From contig JAULSN010000001.1 of the NCBI GenBank assembly GCA_033439765.1, forward strand, positions 4,464,001 to 4,528,000: a stretch of 64,000 bases of DNA. The letters run 5' to 3'. The DNA is from Lasiosphaeria ovina. Taxonomy: Eukaryota > Ascomycota > Sordariomycetes > Sordariales > Lasiosphaeriaceae. The notes below the pieces were generated by a model that saw only the letters and a list, made by a program, of their open reading frames with translations, did no database searches and had not been told where the DNA came from. This document shows, piece by piece, positions 1 to 11,190 of this stretch. The position numbers and the translations under genes were made by a program. Every line of letters starts with the position of its first letter. Within the stretch, counting starts at the first letter, position 1.

Positions 1-1093
1 CTAGCTCGAGATGATGACTGACACTCGCCAGTTTGTGTGTCGTGTTGTTGGGACGGGTATGAAGACTCGATGCGAGTTTCATCGACGCGGGACGTGGGTG
101 TGGGCGCGGCAGGAAGACGGCGTTTGGCATTGGTAATAATGGGAGACAGCGGAATAATGGCGAAACGGCGTTCTTCATCAGTGTCTGGTACACAACTATC
201 GCCTGCAGTTGACGGCAGCGATGATGATATCGGAGGTGTTTGTGCCAGCCTTTGTTGCGAGGTTGGGTATGTAGGTAGCTCCTCAGTAGTATCTGTAGCC
301 ACCTTTCGTGGTTTGTCTTGGTCCCTCGTTGTCACGAGCGATGACAGAATAATAGTTGGTGGCAAGCATTTCGGCTGACTGTTGTTATCAACCTGGCTTG
401 TAGGATGATGCTGGCTTGGCTGGCTTGCGGGATAGCGCTGGCTAGCAGGAAAGGCGGCGCTGGAGGGCTGGGAGGTTCCCGGGCCATCGCTACCAAGGGA
501 CCATGAAGCAAGTGGGTGCTGCTGTGTCTGCGCGAGCAGAGAGTGGTCGGACTGGGGGCTGTTGAGCCTATGAAGAAAGTGCTCGAGAATCCTCGTTGGC
601 GAGCAGTACTGAGAGATTGCCAGATTGTTCTCGGGGAGGGAATCGGGCACGACACTCGGGGGAGTGTGCCACGATGGTTCTATTTGGGAGAATTGGGTAT
701 CCATATTTCCATTTCCAGGCACTCGTCGTAGGATTGGTGAGGAGATGTTGTCCAACACACTCCGGAATGATAACTGCGGTGAGTCCATCACCGCCGGCCC
801 TGTCGCCGTGAGTGCAGACACATCGTTGTTTTGGGCCGAGGGCACCTCGTTTTGGGTCGAGGGCGCCTCGTTGTCGCCGGCGCCGACCCCGGTTGATAAG
901 CCGGAGCCGAGAAAAATCAAGGTGCGAGTTCTGGGCTGAAAGTTCAAGTATGCGCCAGCCAGCACTCGATATCGCGCATCATTAGCAGCTCTTGCTGGCG
1001 CGGCGATGTGAACGAGAATCTCTGTCTCGGGCCTTCTAGTACTCATTGCCCCTGGCAATGCGCCAGTCCGCCAGTCCCAAGCTAGAGCAAGAG

Positions 1094-1124
<31 letters not shown>

Positions 1125-1919
1125 CAGCCAGGGCCATCAATATTTGAAGATGAGGAAAATGAAAAAGAAGCAGAAGAAGGTTCCTTCCGCTTCCGGCTCA
1201 ACGGATGAAGTGTTCTCGGGATAAGATATGTAAGTTAGAGTTGCTGTAGTGAAAGATCCCGAGAACTCAAAACATAAAAATGTAAAGTGCGCTGGCGCAA
1301 CGCGTAGGAAAGAAATCGCAATCCAACAGGAAGAGTAGTGGGAATCAGCGAATATGCCCGTAAGCGGCAGGTACGCATAGGCCAAGCTATGGTGCCTACC
1401 GTCCGTCCCGTGATCGACTCAAAGCCAGGACCTGAGGTATCAAGGTAAGGTAGCCACGTTCCTTGGGCGACAGCCGACGGAGACGCGGTTTGCGATGCGA
1501 CACACGATCGTTGAAGAATCGCGGGGATCAAATAAGGCCCCCCCACTAAAACAGTCACATTGTTCCAAAAGTCGGCCGCTGCCTGACCCGCCGCAACGGC
1601 TGGGGCGCAAGGGGCTCCGTCCGCCACGGGGGGCCTCGACAGGGGTGCAAAAAATAATTAAATTGCATACATCTCCGTACACCGATGGATTTTTTGCTCT
1701 GCAGACCCCGGTCCCGGTTAAACTCGCGTATCCTCCCAATGGAGGTGAGCTGAAGCTACAGAGAACGGACCTGACGACTCATGAGTGACATCGCAAACCT
1801 GAGCTGAGCACAACCAGTCATCAACATTGTCCACACTGTTGATAGCAATTGACGTCCCAATCGCAACTAAACCAGACTCGCTCAACCTTGCAAGCACAAA
1901 CAGACCCACGATCCCGACA
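1..1919. other. Gene-free stretch upstream of erg26
   Basis: I see no convincing gene here. Open frames are short, overlap on both strands and have no recognisable protein motif. The only structured feature is a hexanucleotide repeat near 1091. The last few hundred bases are the presumed promoter and 5' leader of erg26. A short exon belonging to a gene left of the window cannot be excluded. Confidence 0.5.
1091..1126. repeat. GAGCCA hexanucleotide microsatellite, 6 copies
   Basis: Six perfect head-to-tail copies of gagcca lie in gene-free DNA. No coding context is apparent. Confidence 0.95.
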
Positions 1920-3132
1920 ATGAGCTCCGAAAAGAAACCGAATCTCGGGTCCGTGGCCGTGATTGGCGGGTGCGGGTTCCTGGGCCACCACGTCGTCCGC
2001 CTGCTGCTGCGCGACTACACGTGCTCCGTGTCCGTCGTCGACCTGCGCTGCACGCGCAACCGGCGGCCAGACCCGGACGGCGTGACGTACTTCGAGGCCG
2101 ACATCACCGACGCCGCCAAGCTCGTGTCGATCTTCGACAAGGCCCGCCCTAAGGTGGTCATCCACACCGCATCGCCCGCCGCACAGTCCAACGACAAGGT
2201 CTCGCACGCCCTGTTCAAGAAGGTCAACGTCGACGGCACCGCCGCCGTCATCGAGGCGTGTCGCAAGACCGGCGTCACGGCCCTGGTCTACACAAGCTCT
2301 GCCAGCATCCTGAGCGACAACAAGAGCGATCTAATCAATGCTGACGAGCGATGGCCCGTCGTTCGCGGCGAAGACCAGAGCGAGTACTACTCAGAGACCA
2401 AGGTAAGAAACGAAGGATCTACCGCGCCCAGCTTTGACCCGGGAATCAAAGCGAGAACCCAACTGACCATTGTTCTTTTTGCGTCTGTAGGCTGCCGCCG
2501 AAGAGCTCGTCCTGGCCGCCAATCGGTCGCCCGAGTCGCCCAGGCTACTGACCTGCTCCATCCGGCCCTCGGGGATCATGGGCGAGGGGGACACCATGAC
2601 GTTGTACCACCTCCTCAACATCTACAAGCAGGGGCGGACGAACGTGCAGGTAGGCGGCAACGACAACATGTTCGACTTCACCTACGTCGAGAACGTAGCG
2701 CACGGGCACCTGCTTGCTGCGCGCGCCCTCCTGGCCACGGCCGCGAGCAGCACGGTGCCGCTGGACCACGAGCGCGTCGATGGCGAGGCGTTTCTGATCA
2801 CCAACGACACGCCTGTCTACTTCTGGGACTTTTGCCGCGCCGTCTGGGCCGCCGCCGGCTCGCCCCTCGGCACGGACCACGTCTGGGTCCTCCCGCGCGG
2901 CGTCGGCATGGCGCTGGGCTACCTGAGCGAAGTCTTCTTTTCCATCATCCGCAAGCCGCCCACCTTCAGCCGCCAGCGCATCGTCTACAGCTGCATGACG
3001 CGCTACTACGACATAACCAAGGCCAAGAAGCGGCTGGGATACCGCCCGCTGGTGAGCTTGGACGACGGTATAAAACGGTCTGTCAAGTGGACGCTGGAAA
3101 TGCAGGCGAAGGAGGCGAAGGAGAAGAAGTGA
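1920..3132 (+). CDS. erg26: Sterol-4-alpha-carboxylate 3-dehydrogenase (Erg26), 2 exons
   Basis: Exons 1920-2402 and 2491-3132 encode 374 aa, split by an 88-bp GTAAGA...TAG intron. The enzyme acts at the ER in ergosterol synthesis. It oxidises and decarboxylates the 4-alpha-carboxy sterol made by Erg25, before Erg27 reduces the 3-keto group. The sequence shows an extended short-chain dehydrogenase/3-beta-HSD fold: the N-terminal Rossmann motif GGCGFLG (about residues 15-21), an acidic residue after the second strand (VVDLR), a Ser-rich YTSSAS segment, and the YxxxK pair Y157/K161 (YSETK), which sits exactly at the exon 1 end. The frame downstream keeps IRPSGIMGEGD and FDFTYVENVAHGH, both typical of the family. 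The start MSSEKK is the first ATG giving an N terminus close to the Rossmann strand; an upstream in-frame ATG would add a non-conserved leader. Length fits the family (about 350-375 aa). Confidence 0.93.
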
Positions 3133-4625
3133 GGGCGTGGTGTGCACTGGCGGTTTTTTTCTGCTACGGTGGCGCCGCATTCGCGGCGTTTGCGTTTCAA
3201 TTACGGGTTTTCTTTTGCAAGAAAAAAAAATTTATTCCTCATGCCAACAGCCGGGCCTTGATACCTATTAAATCTAGATACAAATGAACACGTCGGGCTT
3301 GTACTTTACCTTTTGACATAATAATAATGAGGGCCGGGAAGTTTGTTCATGGGCAGGGAGTACGTATATCTATGGCGGAGCAGGTCCATCTTCAATTTCC
3401 GACTCTCGATTTTCTTCTCCCTGGGCCGTATGTATGTATCACTTCGCGAAGAGGAGAGTAGGTAGGTAGGTAAATCCTTTTGTATTCGGTCTCTCTCTCA
3501 AAGTCCAGTCCCTACCCGGCTGCTATCCAACTTTTTTCCTTTTTTTCCCTTCCCATCCCTTCCCATCCCGTCTCCTCCCCTGCCTTCTACCTTTCTTAGT
3601 ATACTCCGCCTGTACTCACCGAGCCTCACCCACCACGACCACGACCACGACCATCACCACCACGACCACGACCATTACCACCACCTTCACCATCACAAAC
3701 TAGTCATCATTAAAGAACCAAAGTCCCCCCCGAAAAAAAGATAAATATAGAACCAAATTGATATCCGGTATTTTGTTATCGAAGAGGAAAAAAAAAAAAA
3801 AGTGAGACACAATACGCAAACCGTTTCGTTAGAATAGAAACTCACAAACGTAAGGCAAAAGCCACAGGACAGCTAACTCCACAGCAAGCCAACAAAGGAA
3901 GAAGAAGAAGAAAATAGCTCTTCTTCCCCCTTTCCGATTATCTCCTCATCCCTCCCCTATTCCTCGCTTCCAACCCTTTGGTCCCCCCATCGATCACCCC
4001 CCTTTTTGCTTCCTCCAAGCATGGTTAGACAATACCAATTCAGCCCACCAACCCAAAGAGGGCAGAGGAAAGGCTCAGATTCATACCATTCCATCCTCCT
4101 CCTTTCCTTGTCATAATTTCCTTTCCTTTCCTACACCATCGACACCACCCATTCGTTCCTCGATAGAAAAAAGGGGAGCTAGTAACCAACGGGGATAAAC
4201 AGGTCCAATAAAGCGAGAGGGGCAGAGAAAGTCGGCCGTAGCGTACGAAGAGAAGGGGAAAAAAGGTGATAGGTTCAGAGCCTCCTCTTAGGGAAAAGGA
4301 AAAGAAAAAAGAAAAAAGAGAAAAGAAAAAAAAAAAAAAGGAAACAACGCCGTTTGCCATTTCATGCTTTGCATTATGCCCTCCACGCCCAAAACCAGCC
4401 TCCCTGGAATATTCCCAGGGTGGGTTGCGGTAGGAAGAGACCCGGGAGTGGAGGTGATTCATTCAGTCAGTCGGATAGACGAAACAGAGCCTAAGCTTCA
4501 AAAGAAACCTTCATCGCCATGGGTGAGTGTCCGGGGAAACAGAAAAAAGAGTAAGAAAAAAAATCAAGATAATGTGACCCGGCACGTAAGGGGTATCTCC
4601 ATGAACTTCTAAAAAGCACAATGGG
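3133..4625. other. Convergent intergenic region between erg26 and lrg1
   Basis: This stretch holds the 3' flanks of two convergent genes. It is rich in pyrimidine and purine runs and A-tracts, plus an imperfect CAC/GAC trinucleotide-like stretch around 3630-3690. I see no gene. The reading frame at 4040-4462 is low-complexity (Phe/Ser runs) and looks non-coding. Confidence 0.6.
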
Positions 4626-7600
4626 CTAGATGCTTCCAGTCGTCAGCCCGCCACTATTCTGCCTGCCCCACGCTCCCGAGTTGCGCCATTCTTTGCGGGG
4701 TTGGTTGTTGTTCCGCTCGCCGTTCTCCGGTGTCCCGGTCCGTTCGAACTGGCCATAGGGAGAGTGGTGTGGCGGGGGTGCTCCACCGCCACCGTCGTAC
4801 GGACCTCCTCGCTTCGACTGCGGTGGCGTCCCCTGGGGAGTGCTGGAATAAGGGGCTGGGGGTTGATCCTGGACTGGTCGGACGCTGCTCTCCTGTTGCC
4901 ACGCCGACGGGTCTGTTTCTACCCTTCTAGGCATCGGCCGGCTCATGTTATCATGGCGCCCCGAGCCCTCGGTAACTTCGACAAATTGTCGCGGACCCCG
5001 GCCGTTTGCGGCGCGGTCAGAGAATATTTTCATGATCTCCTTTGTTGTTATGTCCTCCGCTTTGGTATTATTTGACACAACGTTGGGGTCGTTCAAAACA
5101 TCGGCCAAATCATCAGGGACCTATGGGGTAGATGTAAGTAAAACGTAGCACTTTGGGTCAGAACACGACCTAAAAACCTACAATGCACATCTCCTGGATG
5201 TTGGTAATGAGTATGTCCACGGCCTCGATGGCATACATTGGGTCGCTGTCGAGGCTTGACATCTTTACCCGATCATAGAGAACGTTGGGGGCGATGACGG
5301 TGGCAAGATTCCTGATGTCCATCTTGGACCCCACCTCCTCATCAACCTGGTGGAACGAGCCAGCCCACTTTAGAAACACGAACAGAATCTCCAGGCAGTC
5401 GCGGTGTGTCTTGGGAAGAAGACAGCATGCCAGGTGAAGACAATGACGCTGCTTTTCCTCGTCCTGTATCTTCGCCGCCGATAGCCAAAGCCGATAGAGT
5501 TTATGCGTCAACAGCGGGTCGGGTAGTTCCCGGAGGTATCGCTTCAGGAGGGCAGCCACCTGGAGGACATGGATGCCGCTGAGGTCCACATTGCCCTCCT
5601 TGTCGATCTTTTCGCAAAGCTCGCCAAGCTTCCTGATGTTACCGTTTTTGCGGAAGACACCTTCGACAGAGAGATCCATCTGCCTCATAGTCGCCACAAT
5701 GTCGTCGACAATAGCGGGGATTCGAAGGGTGCCGGGGCCCACACCGTCCGTAGACTCGGCTCCATCTCTCTCGACAATAACATCCAAGGGCACCCCGAAG
5801 ACGCCCTTCTTTTTGACGGCTTTCTTCGTATCAGCCTTGAAGGCTTTGCCGATGTTTTTCCAGAAGGTTTGTGGTTTCCTGGTCTCGATCAAGGCAAGCA
5901 AGTCTTCCAGTGAGAAATCTGCCTCAACCATAGGATGCATGGTAAGGACGGCAAGGTGCCTAACGATGAAATATTCAAGGCCCGACAGCTCCGAGAAGTA
6001 TTTCCGGCGCTGCGGCGATGGCTCTCTCACGCCTCGTGGGTCTGGGCCGCGGCTGTCTGAGTAACTCCGCTGGTGGCCAAAGCTCGCGCCTCCGGCTCCA
6101 AAAGCGGGCTCGGTTGCTGGAGACCGGAATAGTTCTTGCCGGGCCGGCGGGTATGGCCTCTGCTGCTCTCTCGCTTGCTCGGCAGCAACAATTCGGGGTA
6201 TGTCATCTAGGGTCAACGCCTCCTGGTGACGGAGCATCATATCCCCGGCGCCCTCGTCGCCAGAACCCCGCTCCTCCACAATCTGGAAGCCTCTGCTGAC
6301 GCCTCCGTCCTCAGCACCGGGACCAGCGCCTGCAGAACCTGGCCTCGCGCTGCTGCTCTCAGGCCCATCCATAATCCGAGAAGTCCGGGCTTTCCTAAAG
6401 CTCGACGAAAGGTGCTTATCCATGCGTGTGCTCTTCAACCGGCGCACATCATTGAGAGCGCTCTCATAGGACGACTCCCGGTGGTGCTGCGGATACTCAC
6501 CACCATATGACTTGGATCGACGGTCCCCTGCAGGTTGGCCGTCAACAGAGTTGTAGCCGTTAGAACTCGGGTCGTCGCCGTTGGAGGGGATGGAGCCATT
6601 GCTGCGGAGTATCTCCAAAAGCCTCGCTAGCGCTACCTGTAGCAGGTAAATGTATTGCTGCAGCTTGGAAACCCGCTCAAATGGTGGCAGACTTCCAGAG
6701 GCGTGGGATTCGCACTCGTTGCAAAATATCTTGGAATCGTAGAGGTTTAGGCGCGCATCTTGGAGATTCCGCCCGAGTTCCTTGCTGCAGCGGGAGCAGT
6801 TTGTGCAAGCTACATGCCACCGTTTGTCGCCATTCTTGACGCACTCGTCCTCGATGGGTTTCAGACACAACGCGCAATGATCAGAGTCATTAGCTGAGAG
6901 CCGCGACATGCCACTTGACAACTGTAGGGTTGTGGTTGAGTTATCTTCGGTCTTCAGGGCCTCGAGATCGCTGAGGTCCTCCAGAAATTGGTAGAGGCCC
7001 TCAGGTGTCTGACGCTCTTTCTCTATGCGCAGAGCACCCTGGAGGCAAATGCGGATGAGGAGCTTGAGGTAGTGGGCGAGACCGGTGACTAGAGTCAGCA
7101 GCTCTTGAGTGACGCCAATCTTACCCCCGCTGGGGTCCTGGGCTTTTGATAGCAGCGAAAAAAAAGCCACAATCTTCTTGCAAAGAAGCTTAGCTTCGCG
7201 GCCATAAGACAGGCCTGGATTGTGTTAGCACAAGCTACAATCATCATCAAGTTCATAGGGCTCGCCCCCAGAAGGTTATTCTCACCTCTCATGTCCAGCC
7301 GGGTGATGGTTGAATCGAGTCTGTCAGCCGACTGGAACAGGATATCAACATGCCAGATGAATTTCTTGGCAACCATGACACCGTCGACATAAGCCCCGTT
7401 GCTCACATGCAGGAGCATGTCTGATATACAGGCAGCCGAAGACTCTTCAAACGTGGAGAGAACGCTCCAGATGCGGTACACTTTCTCTTCCATGCGTTCC
7501 TCTTCCTCCCGGACATGGTCGCGGCCGGCAGGGTCGTCCTTGACCGGGTCGAGCGAGTCGGGCGGGGGATTGAGCCGCACATTCCAGAATTTGTGAATCA

Positions 7601-8433
7601 TGTAGCATTCTGGATGCCAGTGTTGATTTTGACCATTGCGGAATATCTCGACAAACTGCTTGAGAATGGAAGTCCGGCAGCCGCTGCATCGCTGAGCAAA
7701 CTGGGTCGAGTAGTGATAGTGGCAATACACCTGGCCTTCATGCTCGTAGTAGCTGTCCTGGGCTCCAAAAATCGTCGGGCACAGAGAACATGTGAAGTGG
7801 TCGACGTGGTATTTACGGTCGAGGGCCGTGATGTAAGACCCGCGAAGCGCTCCGCCGCACTGGTGGCACAGCAAGCCGAGCCGGCGAAAGTAGTCGGTCT
7901 CGCAGAGCGGGTACTGGCCTCCGCCGTTCTCGTCGTCCGCCGGGAAGAATTTGGAGGCTACGATTTGCCCACAGTCCTGCTCAAAGGGTCAGCATGTGTG
8001 CCACAAGGCCGGGGGGGGGGGGGGGGGGGGTACAGTGACTTTTGCGAGTCGGTAAACTTACGCGGCACTTGAAGCAATCTAAGTGGAAGGTTCCGTCCAG
8101 CGCGCGCACAAACTGGCCCGTCAACGGCTCTCCGCATTTCTTGCACGTCCGTACCTGGCCGCTAGCTGTTCTAGAGCCGCGGATCCTTGGCCGGTTCTGT
8201 TCGCCGCTACGTCTCGACTCTGGATCCGTGTCCCCGGCACTGAGGGCGGGGGAGGCGGGCGGGCCCCTTCCAGGCTGGCCGCCGCCGTGCGCTACATTAT
8301 GGCGGGATGATGTTGGGGTAAGGTTGTTATGATCGTGGTCGTAGTGAAATGACGATGCATCGCCGCCTTGCTGGTTGCCGCGCCCCCAGTCGCCGCCCGG
8401 GTCGCCGCCGTAGTCGGACCCTGGCCCTGCCAT
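4626..8433 (-). CDS. lrg1: LIM-domain Rho GTPase-activating protein (Lrg1), 4 exons
   Basis: Exons 8433-8062, 7976-7286, 7214-5182 and 5120-4626 give 1196 aa with phase-consistent joins; introns are 85, 71 and 61 bp. The protein should stimulate GTP hydrolysis by Rho1 and so tune cell-wall integrity signalling and hyphal tip growth, as known for Lrg1/LRG-1. LIM1 starts near residue 97 (CKKC...HLDCFKCRDC) and LIM2 near 161 (CHQC). A third partial Cys-rich finger lies near 222, and another full LIM near 468 (CALC...CNEC). The RhoGAP domain spans roughly 825-1030, with the catalytic arginine in GVFRKNGN (about residue 875) and the KRYLRELPDPLL helix. The C-terminal 165 residues are disordered and rich in Pro/Gly. 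Start: MAGPG is the first ATG in frame. A 20-base G run lies inside intron 1. Assignment as LRG-1 rests on LIM plus C-terminal RhoGAP architecture and length. Confidence 0.93.
8011..8030. repeat. Poly-G/C homopolymer of 20 bases inside lrg1 intron 1
   Basis: Twenty consecutive G on the + strand (C on the coding strand) lie between the donor at 8061 and acceptor at 7977 of lrg1 intron 1. The run may be length-variable. Confidence 0.9.
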
Positions 8434-11190
8434 GGTGGGGACTGTTGTTTTGATCCCTAGCGACCAATCTCTATTCACGAGCCGCAATCATGGAATCTCT
8501 CTGGTCGACGTCGCGCCTCTGGTCGCAGATGAGACAAGTCGTTGCTGGCACGCGAGTCGAGAGCCGGGGATGTTGAGCGAAGGAGCGGGAGCGAGAGCGA
8601 GGTCTCGACATCAAGCGGTCGAAGCACAATAAAGGAAAGGACGAGAAATTGGAAGGAAACCAAACCCCGAAACGGTCGCGGTAGCGGGGAGGGGTAGTGC
8701 CTGAGGTCGTGGCCGTGATCGCTTGGTAAATGGGGGAAGAATTGTTGTACTGTATCGAGGACGGCGACAATAACGAAAACAAGTGTCGTGGTGTGGTGGA
8801 TGGGGCTGATGGACAATGACGGGAGATAGGGGCGGGCGGTCGGTCGGTAGTCTCGACTCGACCCTCTGCAGCCGACCACTTCAGCCGGGGTTCGTGCGGG
8901 ACAGCTGACGAGCGGCGGGCAGTCGATGCAGTGCAGTCGCGCGAAACCGAAAGTGTAGCGTTCCGGCGACTTGGTCGGGCTAGTCTAGACGGTGGGCTGG
9001 ATTGACGGGCAAGAACCGGAGGTCGCTCAGGACGAAGGTTTTAGTGAAGGTTGGGTGTGCTGAATGGGGTGGGCGGCTGTCCAAGTCTGAAATGGTCGAC
9101 AGCTCTGAAGCGATCGGCAAGCCCCCGCCATTAGCGGAGACGGTAATTTCCAGCTTTCTGGCGTCCAAGTTGGGCCTGGCACGCCAGCGAGCCTAAGGAC
9201 CTGGGGGTGTTACCGTATGACCTCCACTTGCTGTAAATACCAAACAGTGGCGCGCCGGTTCAAGATTCACAACCTACGTTGCCCAAAACCAGGAAATGGT
9301 GCAGGCTGGTACTGTACGGTAAGTGGAAACACTAATAAAGCAGAGCAATGTGTAGTAGGACCGGTCGGCGATTGGATATCGACGGGAATGTCGGGCAATC
9401 TGAGGTCGGGAGCGAAGCATTCAAACAACAACTCAGGTTAGGTATATATATACAGTACTGCACAGTACACAATACATTCCCTTCAATACCTTCCATACCT
9501 GTTTCACCTTAAGCTACCAACCTCCCTTCAGACTCTACGGACAATCATATCTGGAGGTCCTATTATCTCTGTATGATCGGGTACGGATATGTATCTTGCC
9601 TGAGCAGAGCATTCAAGGCCTGCCGAAGAGACGCGGGCTGGGAGCTGGGAATGGATGAATCAATAATCATGCAGCGAGCCCCGAGAATGCCAAAGGGTCT
9701 CCATCGTTCCGACGCCAAGTTTCCCCTCTGCAACTTGCCTGCCCGTTTCTTCTATTGGGTATCAATGGGATACACTCTCACACGAGCCCTCGTTTAGTTG
9801 CTAGTTCGGTTCCAGCGACAGGTGCCCCGGCCCAAATACGAGACTTGACAATCTCGGAGCCAGAAGAGCAACTTTTGAATTGATAAGAGAAAGGAAGGAA
9901 GTGACTGTCAAAAAGGGCCCCCCCCGCCCCAACACAGCTAAATTCCATGTTTCAGGGCAACCCGTTAATATTTCGTGAAGATACAACCTGCGGAAAGATG
10001 GCAGTATCGCGCTAACAATTAGGTAATGGAGCAGCCCAGAGCTGGAGTGTTAGATGCAGCGACGTGATGCACAATGATTTCAGCCCTTCCATCCCGCCGT
10101 CCTTCAGTCCAAAAGCTGAACGAAACATGCATGCCCGAGTCTCGAAAGTCCGAGCTTGATTCCTACCTAGGTAAGGTACGGATACCTGGTATTCGTGGTT
10201 CCTTCCTTGACGGGATGGTATATCACTTTGGGCCCCGCTTCCCTCGCTTCTGATATCGTTGGTAATTGATTCTCAGGTTCCCATTCCGACGCAAGGTTGA
10301 CGGGAGCATCAAGCTGCAAGTAGGGTGGGGCCCCATCTTGCAGTCTTGTCCTCCCGCCTAACCTTAATCAAGACGTGAAACACATGTATGGGTCTTACTG
10401 TTCACTCCGTTTGCTAACAGTACATACATACGGTACATACATACGGCCTGGATTTTGTGTGCTGTCAGAGGGAAGAGGCTGCGATCTCACGCAGAACCTC
10501 AAAAGGGTGTGTCAGCATCACTACACCTAAGGGGTACATTCGCATAGTGTGCCTCAAACGAAAAAAGGTGTGTACCTTACATACGGATACAGTGCAGCAT
10601 CTTCCCACCGGCCTACTTTTCCACCCTGGATTCGTTCAGCCACGACTTCCAGGTATCCGTAATCAGAGTCCAAAACCACATCCAGTATGTACAATACATC
10701 AAGACACCCAACAGCTGTTTGTCTTCTGTAACGACTTAACAACAACATAAACATACTCAGAACATCTCGACGGGTCTCATTTTAGCTACAAACTCTGAGG
10801 ACATGTGCGCCCTGCATACACACACCAAAGCCACTTCCGAGTCGCAAATGCGACCTAACATGCCTTACCTTACATACATACACATATGACTGCAGACAGT
10901 ATCAAGCTTGAACTCATTATTCAGCCCATCCATCCCAACGGCCCACCTCACAATTCAGCCTTGATTCGTCCAATCACCTCTACCTACCTACCTCCGTGCC
11001 TTTCGCCAACTTTAAAACCGCCAGACCCGGCAGCCGTCCGTATTTGCCATGGTTTATGCCGGCCGAGCCAAGTTTTGTCCACTTTCAGCTCGTAAAACAC
11101 GCCGACAGGCCCCCACCCATCACAAAAGCCCTTCTCAGCTCGCTGCCCGAGAGGCAGGCATGGTATGGGTATGGTGACATCGGGGAGCAA
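8434..11190. other. Long gene-free stretch upstream of lrg1
   Basis: About 2.75 kb with no supported gene. The part next to lrg1 is its probable 5' leader and promoter. The rest has only short frames without domain-like composition, scattered TACATA-type short repeats (10420-10445, 10870-10890), and the 3' flank of the DUF2417 gene at the right end. I looked for tRNA-like B boxes and saw none. Confidence 0.5.

Noticed and set aside
2545..3180. 211-codon minus-strand frame opposite erg26
   Set aside because: It overlaps the conserved dehydrogenase exon antisense. Its His/Arg/Val-rich composition is typical of a GC-rich shadow frame.
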